Both the position numbers and the translations under genes were made by a program. From NCBI GenBank assembly GCA_017521605.1, contig JAFXCD010000046.1:51796-115795 (forward strand): 64,000 nucleotides of DNA, written 5' to 3'. The first letter of the stretch is position 1. The number at the start of each line of letters is the position of its first letter. This stretch comes from Lachnospiraceae bacterium. Its GTDB lineage: Bacteria > Bacillota > Clostridia > Lachnospirales > Lachnospiraceae. Below, piece after piece: positions 52,312 to 63,900 of the stretch. A model generated the notes under the pieces. The model was given only the letters and a program-made list of their open reading frames with translations, ran no database searches and was not told the origin of the DNA.

Positions 52312-53337
52312 ATGAACAAAATTACTAATAACCTATCCTTTACTTACTTTGTTATTCATGCATTGGTAGAACTAATCTGTTTTTCACTTTTGTACAATGG
52401 ATTAGGACCGGGAATAACCTTTATTATTGCTTTTACCTTTGATTTTTTTGCATTTGTTCCACAAGCAATATTTGGTGAATTAAGCAATCACTTTCCCAAA
52501 CTTGATATTGGTTCCATCGGTGTCCTATTAATGGGGATATCCATATTTTTTCTAAATCAGCAGGAATTATCACTGTACATATGTGGTGTCCTCATCCTTG
52601 GTTTGGGAAATGCACTGTTACATGAGGCAGGCGCTATTGCTACCGTAATTGTCAGCAACGGACGTTTATTTCCCAGCGCCTTATTTGTTAGTGGCGGTTC
52701 TTTTGGTCTTATTATTGGACAAACTATAGGGAAAGCAGGACTCAATACTTATTGGTTGCTTCTCCCATTACTTATTATTGAAATAATGGTCTTATATTCA
52801 AATAAACATTGGTTGCTTGCAGAACGCAAAATGCCTGTTTTTCAAATTACTAAAGAAAACAAAAGTGAACAGCTTATTATCTTAGTGGCTTTCCTGGTGA
52901 CAGTTATTCGTTCCCACATTGGATATGCTATTCCTATATCTTGGAACAAAACTCTATGGCAAGCATTTTTGCTTTTCTTTATTATGGGACTTGGAAAAGC
53001 CATGGGTGGTTATTGGTCCGACAAATATGGAGCACGAAAAGTTGGTGTATTCTCAACCCTGTTTTGCATTCCCTTTTTAATAATCGGAAAAAACATAATG
53101 TTATTATCCATTATCGGTGTATTTCTATTTTCACTAACCATGTCCATCTGTTTTGGCATGTTACTTAGTGTCATTAAAGACAATCCCGGAGTGGCCTTTG
53201 GCATTACTACCATAGGCTTGTTCCTCGGTTTATGTCCTGTAATGTTTTTTGGTTCTATGGGTTATCTTTTTGATAGTATACTGATAGTTATTTTATCACT
53301 GCTAAGTGCCTTTGGGCTACATAAAACACTACGTTGA
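52312..53337 (+). CDS. Major-facilitator-like membrane protein
   Basis: A 341-residue membrane protein with about ten to eleven helices, shorter than typical 12-helix MFS transporters. The segment GKAMGGYWSDKYGARKVG near residue 230 is an MFS motif A (GxxxDrxGrrk type) between helices. GAGGAA precedes the start. It lies between two small membrane-protein genes that may be accessory subunits. The substrate cannot be predicted. Confidence 0.75.
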   Translation: MNKITNNLSFTYFVIHALVELICFSLLYNGLGPGITFIIAFTFDFFAFVPQAIFGELSNHFPKLDIGSIGVLLMGISIFFLNQQELSLYICGVLILGLGNALLHEAGAIATVIVSNGRLFPSALFVSGGSFGLIIGQTIGKAGLNTYWLLLPLLIIEIMVLYSNKHWLLAERKMPVFQITKENKSEQLIILVAFLVTVIRSHIGYAIPISWNKTLWQAFLLFFIMGLGKAMGGYWSDKYGARKVGVFSTLFCIPFLIIGKNIMLLSIIGVFLFSLTMSICFGMLLSVIKDNPGVAFGITTIGLFLGLCPVMFFGSMGYLFDSILIVILSLLSAFGLHKTLR

Positions 53338-53351
53338 AAGGAGGTTATTCT

Positions 53352-53510
53352 ATGTTGACTTTATTAAATCACTCATTCCCATTGGATGCGATTGTTTCAC
53401 CCTTTGAAGAGTTATCCTATACACTCCGTTCTTACTGGCCATTAGCTATAGCTATTTTATTGGTTGTAATTATTTTGATTTTCATCTTTAAAAAAATCAA
53501 TAAAAAATAG
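53352..53510 (+). CDS. Small single-pass membrane protein (52 residues)
   Basis: An ATG at 53352, with AAAGGAGG upstream, opens a 52-codon frame that ends at the TAG at 53508-53510. The first ~28 residues are polar (HSFPLDAIVSPFEELSY) and the rest is one membrane helix ending in FKKINKK. The ribosome binding site overlaps the end of the MFS-like gene, and the terminator stem includes the stop codon, so it is the last gene of that operon. Confidence 0.75.
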   Translation: MLTLLNHSFPLDAIVSPFEELSYTLRSYWPLAIAILLVVIILIFIFKKINKK

Positions 53511-53536
53511 ACATTTCCGCTGAAATGTCTATTTTT
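53506..53536. terminator. Bidirectional terminator
   Basis: AATAGACATTTC (53506-53517) and GAAATGTCTATT (53522-53533) form a perfect 12-bp stem with a CGCT loop, followed by T-runs on both sides. Confidence 0.9.
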
Positions 53537-53542
53537 ATTCTA

Positions 53543-53848
53543 TTAAATCTCATAATCCATACAAGCTCTGGTTTTAGTATACGGCCTTACCTTTGTATCT
53601 GCTACTTCCACATGTGCAGGATGTACTGCATATCTCTTTAAAGAAGCTTCATCTGTAAAAGTTGAATCCAGCATCACATCTACATTAGAAGATGCAAGAC
53701 AATCTGTCTGCACTTTAATCTCCACCAAACCATCAATCTGCCCCTGCAAACCTTCCAAACCAGTCTTAATACCTGTTTTGACACTTTCCTTCTCCTCTGC
53801 ACTCAACTCATCCTTCAACTGCCATAAAATCACATGCTTTACCATCAT
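53543..53848 (-). CDS. Dabb family protein (stress-responsive alpha/beta barrel)
   Basis: A 101-residue protein of the Dabb ferredoxin-like fold: VKHVILWQLKDE at the start, a central LVEIKVQ and the end HPAHVEVADTKVRPYTKTRACMDYE. Such proteins dimerise and have mostly unknown roles. Two successive ATGs are possible (53848 and 53845); GAGAGGA is just upstream. It lies downstream of lacZ on the same strand, 26 bp away, and may be co-transcribed with it. Confidence 0.9.
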   Translation of the reverse strand: MMVKHVILWQLKDELSAEEKESVKTGIKTGLEGLQGQIDGLVEIKVQTDCLASSNVDVMLDSTFTDEASLKRYAVHPAHVEVADTKVRPYTKTRACMDYEI

Positions 53849-53874
53849 ATGTTCCTCTCTTTCTATATTTATAT

Positions 53875-56904
<3,030 letters not shown>

Positions 56905-56939
56905 CTATACGACTCTGAATAGTTCTATTTTGCATGGAA

Positions 56940-56955
56940 TTGACTCATAAGTCAA
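56940..56955. promoter_or_regulatory. Shared palindrome of the lacZ/araC divergent promoters
   Basis: TTGACT-CATA-AGTCAA is a perfect 6-bp-arm palindrome. On the plus strand its left arm is the -35 of an araC promoter (TTGACT-N17-TATTGT, 56940-56968). On the minus strand the other arm is a -35 hexamer TTGACT facing lacZ, with a weaker -10 (CAAAAT) 17 nt further. RNA polymerase could probably use only one direction at a time. Confidence 0.5.
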
Positions 56956-57003
56956 TAAATGATATTGTCATTATATAACAATATGAACATGGAGATAAAA
57001 TTT

Positions 57004-57810
57004 ATGGCTTTTTATGACTTTCCCATTATCGGTACCGAAAGCGAATTACCCCTCTACCTAGTGAATGTAGGACTTCATGAAAGACAGAACCACATCATCC
57101 GCGAAGAAGGCTTCAGCTATCCTCAGATACTTTATTGTACAAAGGGTAGCGGCACCCTGATTTTGGAAGGCAGACATTATAGTATTCAACCCTACATGGC
57201 CTTCTTTTTGCCTACAGGCTATCCTCACGAATACTGGGCAGAAGAAGATATTTGGGACATTCACTGGGTCGTGCCATCCGGCTTTGCGATAAATGAACTT
57301 TTGAAACATTTTGGTCTGAATAAGCCCAGAATCTTTGAACTGGGAGACACCCGTACTTTGGACCATCATTTTCGAAAGTTGCACGATGCCTTGATAGGAG
57401 ACCGGTTTTTTGGCAACTATCGCGCCGCCGGTTTTTTGTACGATTTTCTCATTGAGTTTTATCGTCTTACCTCTCAGGTCAACACCGGCATTACTGCCCA
57501 TTCCGCTGTTATCAGAGCCATGGACTATATCCACACCCACTACCGGGAAGAGATAACCATGGAAGATCTCTGTGCTTGTACCGGAGTATCCAAACAGCAT
57601 CTTTGCCGGCTTTTTCAAACCACCTTGCATTCCCGTCCAATGGAATATATTGCCAAGTGCCGAATCCAGGCAGCAAAAGAGCTGCTCTCCAATACCCTTA
57701 CTTCTGTGGAAGAAATCGCAGAAGAAACCGGTTTTTGTACCAGCAGCTACTTTTGTAAACTATTTAAACGTTATGAAGGAATGACTCCTACTCAATTTAG
57801 AAAAGGATAG
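57004..57810 (+). CDS. AraC family regulator with cupin sensor domain
   Basis: A 268-residue regulator. Residues ~1-150 form a cupin-like sugar sensor (EEGFSYPQILYCTKGSGTLILEGRHYSIQPYMAFFLPTGYPHEYW). The C-terminal ~100 residues hold two HTH motifs (TMEDLCACTGVSKQHLCRLFQ; VEEIAEETGFCTSSYFCKLFKRYEGMTPTQFRK). The start at 57004 follows GGAG by nine bases; the longer frame begins inside the promoter. It very likely activates divergent lacZ in response to a sugar. Confidence 0.92.
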   Translation: MAFYDFPIIGTESELPLYLVNVGLHERQNHIIREEGFSYPQILYCTKGSGTLILEGRHYSIQPYMAFFLPTGYPHEYWAEEDIWDIHWVVPSGFAINELLKHFGLNKPRIFELGDTRTLDHHFRKLHDALIGDRFFGNYRAAGFLYDFLIEFYRLTSQVNTGITAHSAVIRAMDYIHTHYREEITMEDLCACTGVSKQHLCRLFQTTLHSRPMEYIAKCRIQAAKELLSNTLTSVEEIAEETGFCTSSYFCKLFKRYEGMTPTQFRKG

Positions 57811-57826
57811 CTCTCACTATCCTTTT
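57801..57826. terminator. Bidirectional terminator overlapping the araC stop
   Basis: AAAAGGATAG (57801-57810) and CTATCCTTTT (57817-57826) form a perfect 10-bp stem. It includes the TAG stop of the AraC gene and serves the convergent anti-sigma gene. Confidence 0.85.
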
Positions 57827-57840
57827 CCGGTTTCTACTCT

Positions 57841-59442
57841 TTACTTCAACATCTTCACAATCATATAATATCTCTCTGCGTCTAATTCCAACAAAACTTC
57901 CTTTATGCCCTTCTCCAAGTCAAAGCCATAATTCTGGTCTTCAATACAAATATTTCCGTTCTCCAGGATTGCAGCCGCCTGCTCTGTAAATCTAAGATTG
58001 GTCAACAGATTGGGCATGTTATCGTAACAATAATTATCCCTAAACTCCGCCTGTGGCTCGTAGGTGTTGCATGCACCGGACTTTTTATAGTCAAAATCCA
58101 CCTTTACGCTGCTGTCTGCAGGGATGGTAATGGTTTCGCTCAGCAGATACACTGACTCATAATCCCATACCGCATAGGCAATATCCGAAATACTTTTCTC
58201 ATAAAACACCTGATCCTTAGGGGTATCCACTCCGTCATTTGCCCAGAGGTACATATCGCTAAACATATGTGCCATACGCTCATAATACAAGTCCATAAGC
58301 TCTCCGGAAGGTCTGTCAGCATCCTTTTCCAGCTTCTTTAGCTGTATATCCATTTGTTCCTTTAATACATCCTTTACGGTTGTTTCATAAATCTTCATCT
58401 TCGCGGTCACCTTATCGGATTTGTTCTCATCCGTTATATCTACATATGTGTATCCCTGCTCTATGCATTCTGTAGGTGCTTCTCCCAGGAAATATACCGC
58501 CGCGTTGGCCTGCTCTGCCAAAAGAGTGCTTAGATTAAAACTTACCTGCAGATATTCACCATCATATTCTGTGGTATAGTTATGAGCTGTAAATACCTTA
58601 TTCGGGGCTTCTACCTCAAACTTTACCACATAGGTGGCGATATTCTGGGGAACATTCTGCGAATCCCAGTCCTCCAATTCGTATGCCCATACCTTCTGCT
58701 TCATCAATTCTTCATCGATTGCACCGTTTAAAGGCTTCACTTCCTTCAGCATAGAAGGATACTCATCTGTGGATACGGTAGGTCCGAACAGGCGAGGCAT
58801 ACCTTCGCTATCCTCTCCCATATAAGCACCATTCAATATCATTGTGTCTCTTACCACACCATCTACCGTAAGCTGAGGCGGATAAGTGCTCAACTCCCAA
58901 ACATCCGTTACATAAGGATAATATACCGTCACTGTTTCATCCTTATCCGTAGTATTGGACAAAACATAGCTGTCTCTAATGGGCACGTAGCCCTTATCTT
59001 CTTTGCTCACTGCACTAAAGTCATAGAGCAGTTCTCTCTCTGCTGTAATCCCTTCCTTTTCCTCTGCTAATGTAAGAGGCATGATGGGACCGGGATTAAA
59101 ATCCACCCAGCCAAGCTCAGGCATCATACCATAATCCTTAGAGGATTCCTGTTGTGTCCAATCATCATCCAGTATAGGTGTGGCTGATGGGTCATAATAA
59201 TCCGGGCCATTGCCGTCTCCCTGATGGTTAGGCTGTGTACTCACAGTAGGTTGATGCTCATCCATAACCGGCCTGTTTACAATATAGTTCGCTCCAAACA
59301 GCAGTGCCAGGCAAGCTGCACTCACCATAAGTCCCCCATATACTCCGAACCAACTTTTTCTCTTCTTTTGTCTATCGCTTCTTAAAATCAATGTATCATC
59401 TATATAACCAATTGCTTGAAATAACTCTTCTGCCTGCGTCAT
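57841..59442 (-). CDS. Putative membrane-bound anti-sigma factor
   Basis: A 533-residue protein with a short cytosolic N-terminus (~1-30), one membrane helix (about 34-52) and a ~480-residue extracytoplasmic part, Asp/Glu- and Tyr-rich and mostly beta. Its start overlaps the stop of the ECF sigma gene (ATGA), the normal arrangement for a sigma/anti-sigma pair. No ZAS-type zinc motif is seen, and the layout resembles DUF4179-type anti-sigma proteins of Clostridia. Assignment rests on position and topology. Confidence 0.75.
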   Translation of the reverse strand: MTQAEELFQAIGYIDDTLILRSDRQKKRKSWFGVYGGLMVSAACLALLFGANYIVNRPVMDEHQPTVSTQPNHQGDGNGPDYYDPSATPILDDDWTQQESSKDYGMMPELGWVDFNPGPIMPLTLAEEKEGITAERELLYDFSAVSKEDKGYVPIRDSYVLSNTTDKDETVTVYYPYVTDVWELSTYPPQLTVDGVVRDTMILNGAYMGEDSEGMPRLFGPTVSTDEYPSMLKEVKPLNGAIDEELMKQKVWAYELEDWDSQNVPQNIATYVVKFEVEAPNKVFTAHNYTTEYDGEYLQVSFNLSTLLAEQANAAVYFLGEAPTECIEQGYTYVDITDENKSDKVTAKMKIYETTVKDVLKEQMDIQLKKLEKDADRPSGELMDLYYERMAHMFSDMYLWANDGVDTPKDQVFYEKSISDIAYAVWDYESVYLLSETITIPADSSVKVDFDYKKSGACNTYEPQAEFRDNYCYDNMPNLLTNLRFTEQAAAILENGNICIEDQNYGFDLEKGIKEVLLELDAERYYMIVKMLK

Positions 59443-59996
59443 AGTAATTCCTCCTCTTTCAAATGCTGTTGCAGCTTTTTACGGGTTCTGGACAAAATCA
59501 TCTGAACATTGCTTTCCTTCAAATCATACTTTTTTGCGATAGTCTTGGCATCCTCTGCAAAAAAGTATCTTCTGATAAATACATTACAGTCTCTTTCCGA
59601 AAGAGTATGTAAATAAGTATTGATGGCTTCGATCAGTTCCTTCTGCTCATACAACGCCTCCACACTGTCCCTACCGGCAATCACCTCTTCCAGCTCCTCC
59701 AGTACCAGTCCGATTTCACCGCCGCCACGCTTTTCGCTATGTAAAAAGCGGTACTTATCAAAGGATAAATTTCTGGTTATCTTTCCCAAGAATACTCTTA
59801 AATAAGTAGGAATGGTAGGAGGTATGCTGTTCCAGGTCTTCATCCAGGTATCATTCACACATTCTTCCGAATCTTCCTTACTATGTAACACATTATTCGC
59901 TATGGAAAAGCAATACTGTCCATATTTCTCTGATGTTTTTTCAATAGCTGTTTCTTTTCTATTTAAATATAATTCAATTATCTTTTGATCTTCCAC
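59439..59996 (-). CDS. ECF-type RNA polymerase sigma factor
   Basis: A 185-residue sigma factor with region 2 (EKYGQYCFSIANNVLHSKEDSEECVNDTWMKTWNSIPP...LRVFLGKITRNLSFDKYR) and region 4 (LSERDCNVFIRRYFFAEDAKTIAKKYDLKESNVQMILSRTRKKL). I prefer a GTG start at 59996 because GAGGAGAGG lies just upstream; an ATG at 60011 precedes that sequence and lacks a good site. The gene overlaps its putative anti-sigma gene. Its upstream promoter is the same type as the divergent lipoprotein promoter, suggesting autoregulation. Confidence 0.92.
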   Translation of the reverse strand: MEDQKIIELYLNRKETAIEKTSEKYGQYCFSIANNVLHSKEDSEECVNDTWMKTWNSIPPTIPTYLRVFLGKITRNLSFDKYRFLHSEKRGGGEIGLVLEELEEVIAGRDSVEALYEQKELIEAINTYLHTLSERDCNVFIRRYFFAEDAKTIAKKYDLKESNVQMILSRTRKKLQQHLKEEELL

Positions 59997-60032
59997 TGTT
60001 CCTCTCCTCATTTTGTAAGGCCTTCACTTTAA

Positions 60033-60060
60033 TAGACGTAATTCGAACAAAATTATAACA
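60033..60060 (-). promoter_or_regulatory. ECF-type promoter of the sigma/anti-sigma operon
   Basis: On the minus strand TGTTAT (60060-60055), a 16-nt spacer and CGTCTA (60038-60033), with GTGAAG at 60027-60022. Same layout as the divergent promoter at 60103-60130. Confidence 0.75.
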
Positions 60061-60102
60061 TATTCAGGGTAGAAAAAAAGAAAAAATTTTTTATAATCTT
60101 TT

Positions 60103-60130
60103 TGTTATGTTTTTTGACAAGTCTCGTCTT
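60103..60130 (+). promoter_or_regulatory. ECF-type promoter of the lipoprotein/SBP operon
   Basis: TGTTAT (60103-60108), a 16-nt spacer and CGTCTT (60125-60130), with GTGAAG at 60136-60141. A TTGACA also lies in the spacer (60114-60119) but has no -10 at the right distance. Confidence 0.75.
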
Positions 60131-60181
60131 ATTAGGTGAAGAACAAAAACGACGCACAAAAAGTGCGGGATGGAGGAAATT

Positions 60182-60976
60182 ATGAAAAGAACAAAAATGA
60201 TTTTAACTTTAGCAGCAATGATTGGAGCCATGTCCCTAACCGGATGCTCTACAAAGGTAACGATTGGCGATGGGGAAGAGACAGGCACTACTTCCATTCA
60301 AATAGAAACCGATGCTACTGAAAACACTGCTACCCAGACGCAGAAAGAAAACACTGCAAGTAAGCAGGATGCTCCTGCAAGTCCGGAAGATAACTCTACC
60401 GAAGAATTTACCATGGAGCCCACCACCGATTGGAGCACCACATTGGATGCGGACAAAGAATGGCACTTTGCACTTCCTGCGGAAGAAGAACTGGCTTATT
60501 CCTTTAACCTTAAAACCGATGAGAATACTTATCAGGAATATGCAACCATTATCTGCCAGGGAGAAAAGGGTAGCTATTGGGTGTATGAAACAGACAGATT
60601 TGAAGTGGCTCAATGTTCTAATGTAGAGCTTATCGCTTCTACTGCATCCTGCATCTATATAAATGAAGGCGGTACTATTACAGCCATTAACTTAACAGAC
60701 GGTAAGGTTCTTTGGAGAAACAGTGATTATCAGGGCGGTGGTACTGTCAGTGAAATGGATGACGACGGCAACCTGTATCTGGCCGGCTACTTCTCTCCTG
60801 CTCTGTTGATTTTAGACCCTAACGGTAATACCGTACTTAAGGTGGATGAATTTGCAGACTATTTCTGGCCCTATGAAATGAGCATCGACGGTAATCAGTT
60901 GACCATCAAATATGATTGTGATGATAATGCAAAGGTTACTATGGATATCACAGACCATTCTTATACCATTGTCTAA
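60182..60976 (+). CDS. Lipoprotein with PQQ/propeller-like repeats
   Basis: A 264-residue lipoprotein (lipobox SLTGC near residue 21). A Thr/Asn-rich linker (~25-80) leads to a beta domain. Two repeats of the PQQ/WD type are visible: GTITAINLTDGKVLWR and DDDGNLYLAGYFSPALLILDPNGNTVLKV. GGAGG precedes the ATG. It is the first gene of an operon with SBP lipoprotein C, under an ECF-type promoter that matches that of the divergent sigma gene. A surface sensor or reporter of envelope state is possible. Confidence 0.78.
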   Translation: MKRTKMILTLAAMIGAMSLTGCSTKVTIGDGEETGTTSIQIETDATENTATQTQKENTASKQDAPASPEDNSTEEFTMEPTTDWSTTLDADKEWHFALPAEEELAYSFNLKTDENTYQEYATIICQGEKGSYWVYETDRFEVAQCSNVELIASTASCIYINEGGTITAINLTDGKVLWRNSDYQGGGTVSEMDDDGNLYLAGYFSPALLILDPNGNTVLKVDEFADYFWPYEMSIDGNQLTIKYDCDDNAKVTMDITDHSYTIV

Positions 60977-61015
60977 TGTTCATTATTATGAGGATAACGG
61001 GGAGAATAAATAGAT

Positions 61016-63145
61016 ATGAGAAGATTCAGAAAATCACTTTGCCTTCTTTTGGCAAGTACGTTACTACTGGCACTGACAGCCTGCCAATCCACAAAAAATG
61101 CAACCGATGATGGCACCGCTAAAAATGCGGCCAGCGTGGACCCGAATCTTACCAAACAGTATGTATTTCGGGAACAGGCATTAGATTTAGGATTGGATTT
61201 GCAAAATACTCAAATATGCGCCATGACCTATCTAAAGGACTGTCTGCATGTCCTTATAAAGGATACTACCATCGGCTTCTATGCAGTTACCATGAATCCG
61301 GATGGAAGCGTTCAAAACAAGCTTCCGCTTGAATTAGAGGATTCTATGATAGGCGGTTCTGTATCCGGCGCACATTTTTTAGAAAATGGCAATATTATCG
61401 GTCTTTACATTATGAATACGGAATATAATTCGGAGTCCGAGGATGCTTATCAGGAGCCTGAATACGCTGTATTAAAGTGGGACTCCGAAGGAAAAATTGT
61501 GGAGAACCAAAAGATTGACCCGGTACAAGTAGGTATCAATAATTTGAGTCAGATGATTCTTCAAAAGGATGGCAGCCTGGTAGCAACATACTACAATAAT
61601 GACTGGAGCAAACGCTATATCAGCAAGCCCGATTTTGCTTCCGGTAACAAGGGGGAAAAGGTGGAATTACCCATAGATTTCCTTGCTTATCAATTTTATC
61701 CCGGAGAAACCTCAGACCTTTTAATAAGTAACGCTAAAGGTCTTTACACTTATAATCTTGGTGATTTGGAACCCTCTATATTTATGGATTTTGCCAATTC
61801 TGATTTTGCAGGACTTGACTTTCAATCTCTTGCTTTTATAAATGATAAGGAGTTTATTGCAACTTACCCGGATACAGACCGGGAAACTTACAAATTATCC
61901 AAATTTACTTATGTAGACAGCACTGAAGTTACAGATAAAATCAATATTGTACTGGGGTGCGAATACTTAAACAGTAATCTCAGCAAACAGATAGCCAATT
62001 TCAACAAAACCAACGATACATATCGCATTGTTATCAAAAACTACGATTCATATAACACCATGGAGGATTACAGCCTTGGAAATATTCAGTTGCACAACGA
62101 TATCATCAGTGGTAATATGCCGGATATTCTGTTGATCAACAGTACCTTAGATATTGATTATTTAGCAAACAAGGGACTATTAGCCGATGTGGGTGAATTA
62201 ATTGAAAATGACAAGGAATTAGCAAACATAGAATATTTGGAAAATGTATTCAATGCCTTTTCTGTAAATGATACTCTTTATACCGTAGTTCCGTCGTTTT
62301 CCGTGTCAACCATGATTGCACGCAAGGATATGGTGAATAGCAGAACCTCCTGGACCATGCCGGAATTTTTGGAGTATATGAATACTTTGCCGGATGATAT
62401 AACCCCCTTTGGATTTCCTATACTTCAGGATACCATGATAAACTATCTTATGGAGTACTGTGTCGATGACTTTTTGGACCTGAATATCGGCACCTGCCGT
62501 TTTGATTCTCCTGAATTTATCGCTTGGCTGGAATTTGCCAAAACATTCCCTGCAGAGCTTAGCGAAAGCTTCTGGAACAATTACGATTGGGACGCTCAGG
62601 AACGCATCTTCCGTGATAAAAAAGCAGTCCTCTCCTATTGTTTCATTTGGGAAATGGGGGAATTGCTCTATGATATTCACGGAACCCTTGGTTCCGAGGC
62701 CTCCTTTATAGGATTTCCCGGCTTAAAAGGAAACAGTTCCGTCATCATTTCCGATTGTGACGGTTTTCTCTTGTCTTCCAAAAGCGAACACCGGGAAGGT
62801 GCCTGGAGCTTTGTAAGATACTTCCTGACAGAAGAATATCAGACAGGTGACCAAATAGAGGGACTGCCGGTTATGAAAAAAGTTTTTGAAGAACAATTAA
62901 CACAAGCCGCCGAGAAGCCCTATCGAGTCGATGCAGAAACCACTCTGGAACCCTTTTCTCAAAAAGAAATCAACGAGATACGTGATTTTATCTATAGCCT
63001 GGAGAAAAGAACTTACAACGATGCAAATGTACTTCAAATTGTTACAGAAGAGGCATACAGCTTCTTTGCCGGTGCCAAGAGCGCCAAAGAAGCCGCCGAA
63101 ATCATACAAAACCGAGTACAGCTTTATCTGGACGAAAGTCGCTAA
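61016..63145 (+). CDS. Two-domain lipoprotein: propeller-like region plus SBP domain (paralogue C)
   Basis: A 709-residue exported lipoprotein (MRRFRKS, Leu-rich core, lipobox LTAC near residue 23). Residues ~45-300 are beta-rich; from about 305 an SBP-like domain starts (INIVLGCEYLN) with MPDILLINSTLDIDYLANKGLLADVGEL. The C-terminal IQNRVQLYLDESR matches paralogue B. It follows the 264-residue lipoprotein by 39 bp under an ECF-type promoter, so it belongs to an envelope-signalling locus rather than a transport operon. Its stop overlaps the convergent nucleotidyltransferase gene. Confidence 0.8.
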   Translation: MRRFRKSLCLLLASTLLLALTACQSTKNATDDGTAKNAASVDPNLTKQYVFREQALDLGLDLQNTQICAMTYLKDCLHVLIKDTTIGFYAVTMNPDGSVQNKLPLELEDSMIGGSVSGAHFLENGNIIGLYIMNTEYNSESEDAYQEPEYAVLKWDSEGKIVENQKIDPVQVGINNLSQMILQKDGSLVATYYNNDWSKRYISKPDFASGNKGEKVELPIDFLAYQFYPGETSDLLISNAKGLYTYNLGDLEPSIFMDFANSDFAGLDFQSLAFINDKEFIATYPDTDRETYKLSKFTYVDSTEVTDKINIVLGCEYLNSNLSKQIANFNKTNDTYRIVIKNYDSYNTMEDYSLGNIQLHNDIISGNMPDILLINSTLDIDYLANKGLLADVGELIENDKELANIEYLENVFNAFSVNDTLYTVVPSFSVSTMIARKDMVNSRTSWTMPEFLEYMNTLPDDITPFGFPILQDTMINYLMEYCVDDFLDLNIGTCRFDSPEFIAWLEFAKTFPAELSESFWNNYDWDAQERIFRDKKAVLSYCFIWEMGELLYDIHGTLGSEASFIGFPGLKGNSSVIISDCDGFLLSSKSEHREGAWSFVRYFLTEEYQTGDQIEGLPVMKKVFEEQLTQAAEKPYRVDAETTLEPFSQKEINEIRDFIYSLEKRTYNDANVLQIVTEEAYSFFAGAKSAKEAAEIIQNRVQLYLDESR

Positions 63146-63900
63146 ATCACCTTCAAAAACACCCGATTCAAAGCACTCCAATCCCCGTACCGGTCGTCTT
63201 CCATCTCCTTGGAAATCTGCTCATAGCGCTTGATTTCCTCTTGGATATAGTTATGTATCACGGGCATTCTGGGATTCAAATCCTTCTCATCGCTATTTGC
63301 CTTTATCGTTAGCATAGTTTGGATTTCATCCGACAATTCTTTAGGAAGGGGCTGCTTTAACAAATCCTCAAACTTCACAGGCGGTATGGTTTCATACTGC
63401 TCGATATATTTGCAAGCCAGTAAGGGACGAAGCGCATAAATGTATTTCTTATACTTTACCTCTTCTCCCTGGAGAAACTGGCAAAAGGTACTATTGGCCG
63501 TTCCGTAATAATGATACAGTGCCACCTTCTTAGAAAAGTACTTCTTACCAACCTCACTAATCTGCTCCCAAGCCTCTGTAGTCTTGTATACTACAGGTGA
63601 ATCAGCCCATTCAAACAAGGTGGCATTGCCTTTACGAAACTGTATCAGGGTCTTTCGCAAATCCCAACCATTGATATCCAGCACCTCGTCCAGCTGCCAT
63701 TCTATCACGTCCCGCTTCTCCTGCAGGGACAAATAATCTTCCTTGGTTCTTACATAAACAAATCTTACATCATAATCGCTGTCCGGTGATTCCACACCCC
63801 AGGCTCTGCTGCCGGATTCCACCGCATACAGGACCCTTACATTCTCCTGCTGTTCAATCTCTTCCAGCTTTTCCAGTATTTCCTTCCTAATATCTCTCAC
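63142..63900 (-). CDS. Nucleotidyltransferase (DNA polymerase beta superfamily, YcgL-like)
   Basis: A 252-residue protein with the minimal nucleotidyltransferase motif near residues 29-45 (ESGSRAWGVESPDSDYDVRFVYV): GSR plus the DxD metal pair DYD. The rest is helical, as in the YcgL/DUF-type members of the family. Start is a GTG at 63900 with AGAGGGGG upstream. It overlaps the truncated upstream gene by 14 bp. The substrate (nucleotide transfer to RNA, protein or small molecule) is unknown. Confidence 0.88.
   Translation of the reverse strand: MRDIRKEILEKLEEIEQQENVRVLYAVESGSRAWGVESPDSDYDVRFVYVRTKEDYLSLQEKRDVIEWQLDEVLDINGWDLRKTLIQFRKGNATLFEWADSPVVYKTTEAWEQISEVGKKYFSKKVALYHYYGTANSTFCQFLQGEEVKYKKYIYALRPLLACKYIEQYETIPPVKFEDLLKQPLPKELSDEIQTMLTIKANSDEKDLNPRMPVIHNYIQEEIKRYEQISKEMEDDRYGDWSALNRVFLKVI

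Noticed and set aside
57058-57630. A 190-codon minus-strand frame across the AraC regulator gene
   Set aside because: The AraC protein is clear in the other strand and no start signal is seen.
60114-60136. TTGACA at 60114 as a sigma-A promoter for the lipoprotein gene
   Set aside because: No -10 hexamer lies at 16-18 nt; the ECF layout TGTTAT-N16-CGTCTT explains the region better and is mirrored on the other strand.
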